7,940 bases of DNA. Origin: a bacterium (GTDB lineage: Bacteria; Verrucomicrobiota; Verrucomicrobiae; Opitutales; Opitutaceae). The first letter of the stretch is position 1. The number at the start of each line of letters is the position of its first letter. The DNA is taken from NCBI GenBank assembly GCA_021780625.1, contig JAJXYI010000113.1, forward strand, positions 1 to 7,940. The letters are read 5' to 3'. Positions 7,601 through 7,940 of the stretch are shown here, one piece after another. Made by a program: the position numbers and the translations under genes. The notes beneath the pieces were generated by a model. That model was not told the origin of the DNA and did no database searches. It worked only from the letters and a program-made list of their open reading frames with translations.

Positions 7601-7940
7601 AACACGCGGGAACCCGGCGCCGGGCTCGGTCTTGCCGTCTGCCGCGAACTCGCCGTCTGCATGTCCGGCGCCGTCGGCCTGGAATCGTCCGCCGACCGCG
7701 GCGCTTCGTTCTTCCTCACGATCCCGGTTGAGCTCGCGACGGGGTCGCTCAAGCCCAAGCACACCGGCAGGCCGGAGATGCTCGCGGGTCGCGGATTCCG
7801 CGCGTTGATCGTCGACGACATGAGCTACAACCTCGACCTGCTCGAGTTTCTGCTCCGCGACTGGGATATCGACGTCGTGCGCGCGGTCGACGGCCCGTCC
7901 GCCCTCGAGGCGCTCCTCGGCCAGCGCTTCGACGTCGTCT
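4640..7940 (+). CDS. Hybrid sensor histidine kinase with periplasmic beta-propeller (3' end outside window)
   Basis: The first 1100 residues of a membrane sensor kinase. A signal peptide (RR near the N terminus, core about 12-23, cleavage near LRAA at 23-26) directs a large N-terminal part to the periplasm. This part has two-component-regulator propeller repeats: the clearest is LPSRTIYSLSIDKSGILWVG from residue 299, with weaker copies near 97-119 and 138-165 and others too degenerate to count. A Y_Y_Y immunoglobulin-like domain follows at about 685-750, then one membrane helix at about 757-776 and a short coiled linker. The kinase core has the H box with H814 in SHEIRNPLNGI, the N box with N931 in NFITNAVKY, G1 with D963 in TDQGPGI, and G2 GAGLGL (993-998). 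A receiver domain begins at about 1053 with acidic D1059-D1060; its phospho-acceptor aspartate should fall just past the edge. The start is chosen for the signal peptide; no Shine-Dalgarno is seen. Proteins of this architecture often sense polysaccharide-derived or other extracytoplasmic ligands, but the ligand and targets here are unknown. Whether a DNA-binding domain follows the receiver is not visible. Confidence 0.92.
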   Translation, partial: MLPVRRILPVRTVLLFCALAIGLRAATPEPEIDRSRLMGGHLPVTVFADQEITEGNPCWCTVRGPEGELAMGTNAVVIYDGIRWTHVDIPGSNAVRALRYSADGRLWVAATNELGFISRDRSGTYVYHSLKSGGENDLGDLWQVFPRPDGDVYWIGSDRVLCWDGSALRSWKLPGQRRLLAFEYEGSVMVHHRASGLYMLTPRGPVLKIPAADLPPTNIMGLETVGNSTISIGTSGAIPLGSHTIPSADATLAAYLAVDWTSAYARYGDRLFWGTINGGLVVSDLQGRIERIIGHDDGLPSRTIYSLSIDKSGILWVGTSTELLRLDPSERSVILDKRDGLTSPLVGRFVRYGDNFYTPADAAVMRSSPDAWGMPSHFSPVPGLEGRFWDLASGPDSLLLGNLGGLYSWKDGHLAQLYTSARDVFMVFPSRFSKDTVYLAEGYNILEATVTGGATFRKRQYVPIPDIASSFVEAGPDRLLVGTLGHGSYLAERNPTTGRWATSSIRLSNPDRQGPGYVADLGGIQFVLGRGQAAILPATGTKPILVKGTPDGDPIAAAPGTNGRRLWIAWRTTTEAGRTQPLFGYLFQAGASWLWQTVPLPEARTVGALRSISVDSIRGREYLWIVGADGVVRIDTALASADVKAPQVHLVSVALDGARYADGNHLPEARLPYSVKPAVFEYASTDFDLGDRVEYQTRLDPISSDWSAPSYSPRREWASLPDGNYLFSVRAIVDGITGRPVEIRFSIAPPWYRSKPALVLWLVLVILAVHLMIQGRTRVIRNRNRELAEQVRKRTLELEKANAAKSEFVASISHEIRNPLNGIVGLTDVLARRNLPSDAERDLRNLRLCTRHLASLVEDVLDFAKIEAGSITFEPEPVVIKDLIDSIKAVVTPLVAEAGMELLVVMDEDVPAQVGLDARKVRQILINFITNAVKYAAIGAIQLSIKREPASKDRLALRFTVTDQGPGIPAAEREKVFSRFVRGNAARNTREPGAGLGLAVCRELAVCMSGAVGLESSADRGASFFLTIPVELATGSLKPKHTGRPEMLAGRGFRALIVDDMSYNLDLLEFLLRDWDIDVVRAVDGPSALEALLGQRFDVV

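Noticed and set aside
6136..7602. Long open frame of 488 codons on the plus strand
   Set aside because: It is out of frame with the histidine kinase, very rich in Arg/Pro/Gly, and has no domain; it is a shadow caused by GC-rich codons.
6875..7762. Long open frames of about 290 codons on the minus strand, opposite the kinase domains
   Set aside because: Low-complexity composition and no recognisable domain; they mirror the strongly supported HisKA and HATPase coding strand.
1..7940. CRISPR arrays, tRNA genes, rRNA, insertion sequences or attachment sites
   Set aside because: No regularly spaced direct repeats, cloverleaf-like segments, transposase motifs or terminal inverted repeats were seen by eye.

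Overview
The window is a GC-rich bacterial chromosomal segment with five protein-coding genes: three complete and adjacent in one operon or beside it, one complete secreted nuclease gene, and two genes that run off the window edges (six coding regions in all). No RNA gene, insertion sequence, CRISPR array or prophage sign was found. High GC, a periplasmic-propeller hybrid histidine kinase, and a B12/haem gene context would fit a Verrucomicrobiota member of the Opitutales type, but no marker gene is present, so this is only a tentative inference.

Layout from left to right. (1) Bases 1-511, minus strand: the first 170 codons of an oxygen-dependent type protoporphyrinogen oxidase (HemY/PgoX family), cut by the left edge. 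(2) A short AT-rich divergent spacer. (3) Bases 617-1579, plus strand: an exported endonuclease/exonuclease/phosphatase (EEP) superfamily enzyme with all of its catalytic motifs. (4) Bases 1591-4407, minus strand, convergent with the EEP gene and 11 bases from it: a probable operon read yjjP - yjjB - cobQ. The first two encode the two halves of a ThrE/YjjPB-type inner membrane exporter. The third encodes cobyric acid synthase, the glutamine-dependent amidase of cobalamin synthesis. (5) A 232-base divergent spacer with a good extended -10 promoter for the operon and a perfect 12-base palindrome just upstream of it. (6) Bases 4640-7940, plus strand: the first 1100 codons of a very large hybrid sensor histidine kinase (signal peptide, periplasmic beta-propeller, Y_Y_Y domain, one membrane helix, HisKA, HATPase, receiver), cut inside the receiver domain by the right edge.

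Working together: the exporter pair and cobQ are probably co-transcribed. The two operon-internal genes have clear Shine-Dalgarno sites, whereas all four genes that begin a transcription unit lack one. The large kinase is divergent from the operon and could sense an extracellular or periplasmic ligand, but nothing in the window shows which genes it controls. I see no clearly new biological system here. The items most worth a second look are the exporter-cobalamin gene pairing, the promoter palindrome, and the split in Shine-Dalgarno use.
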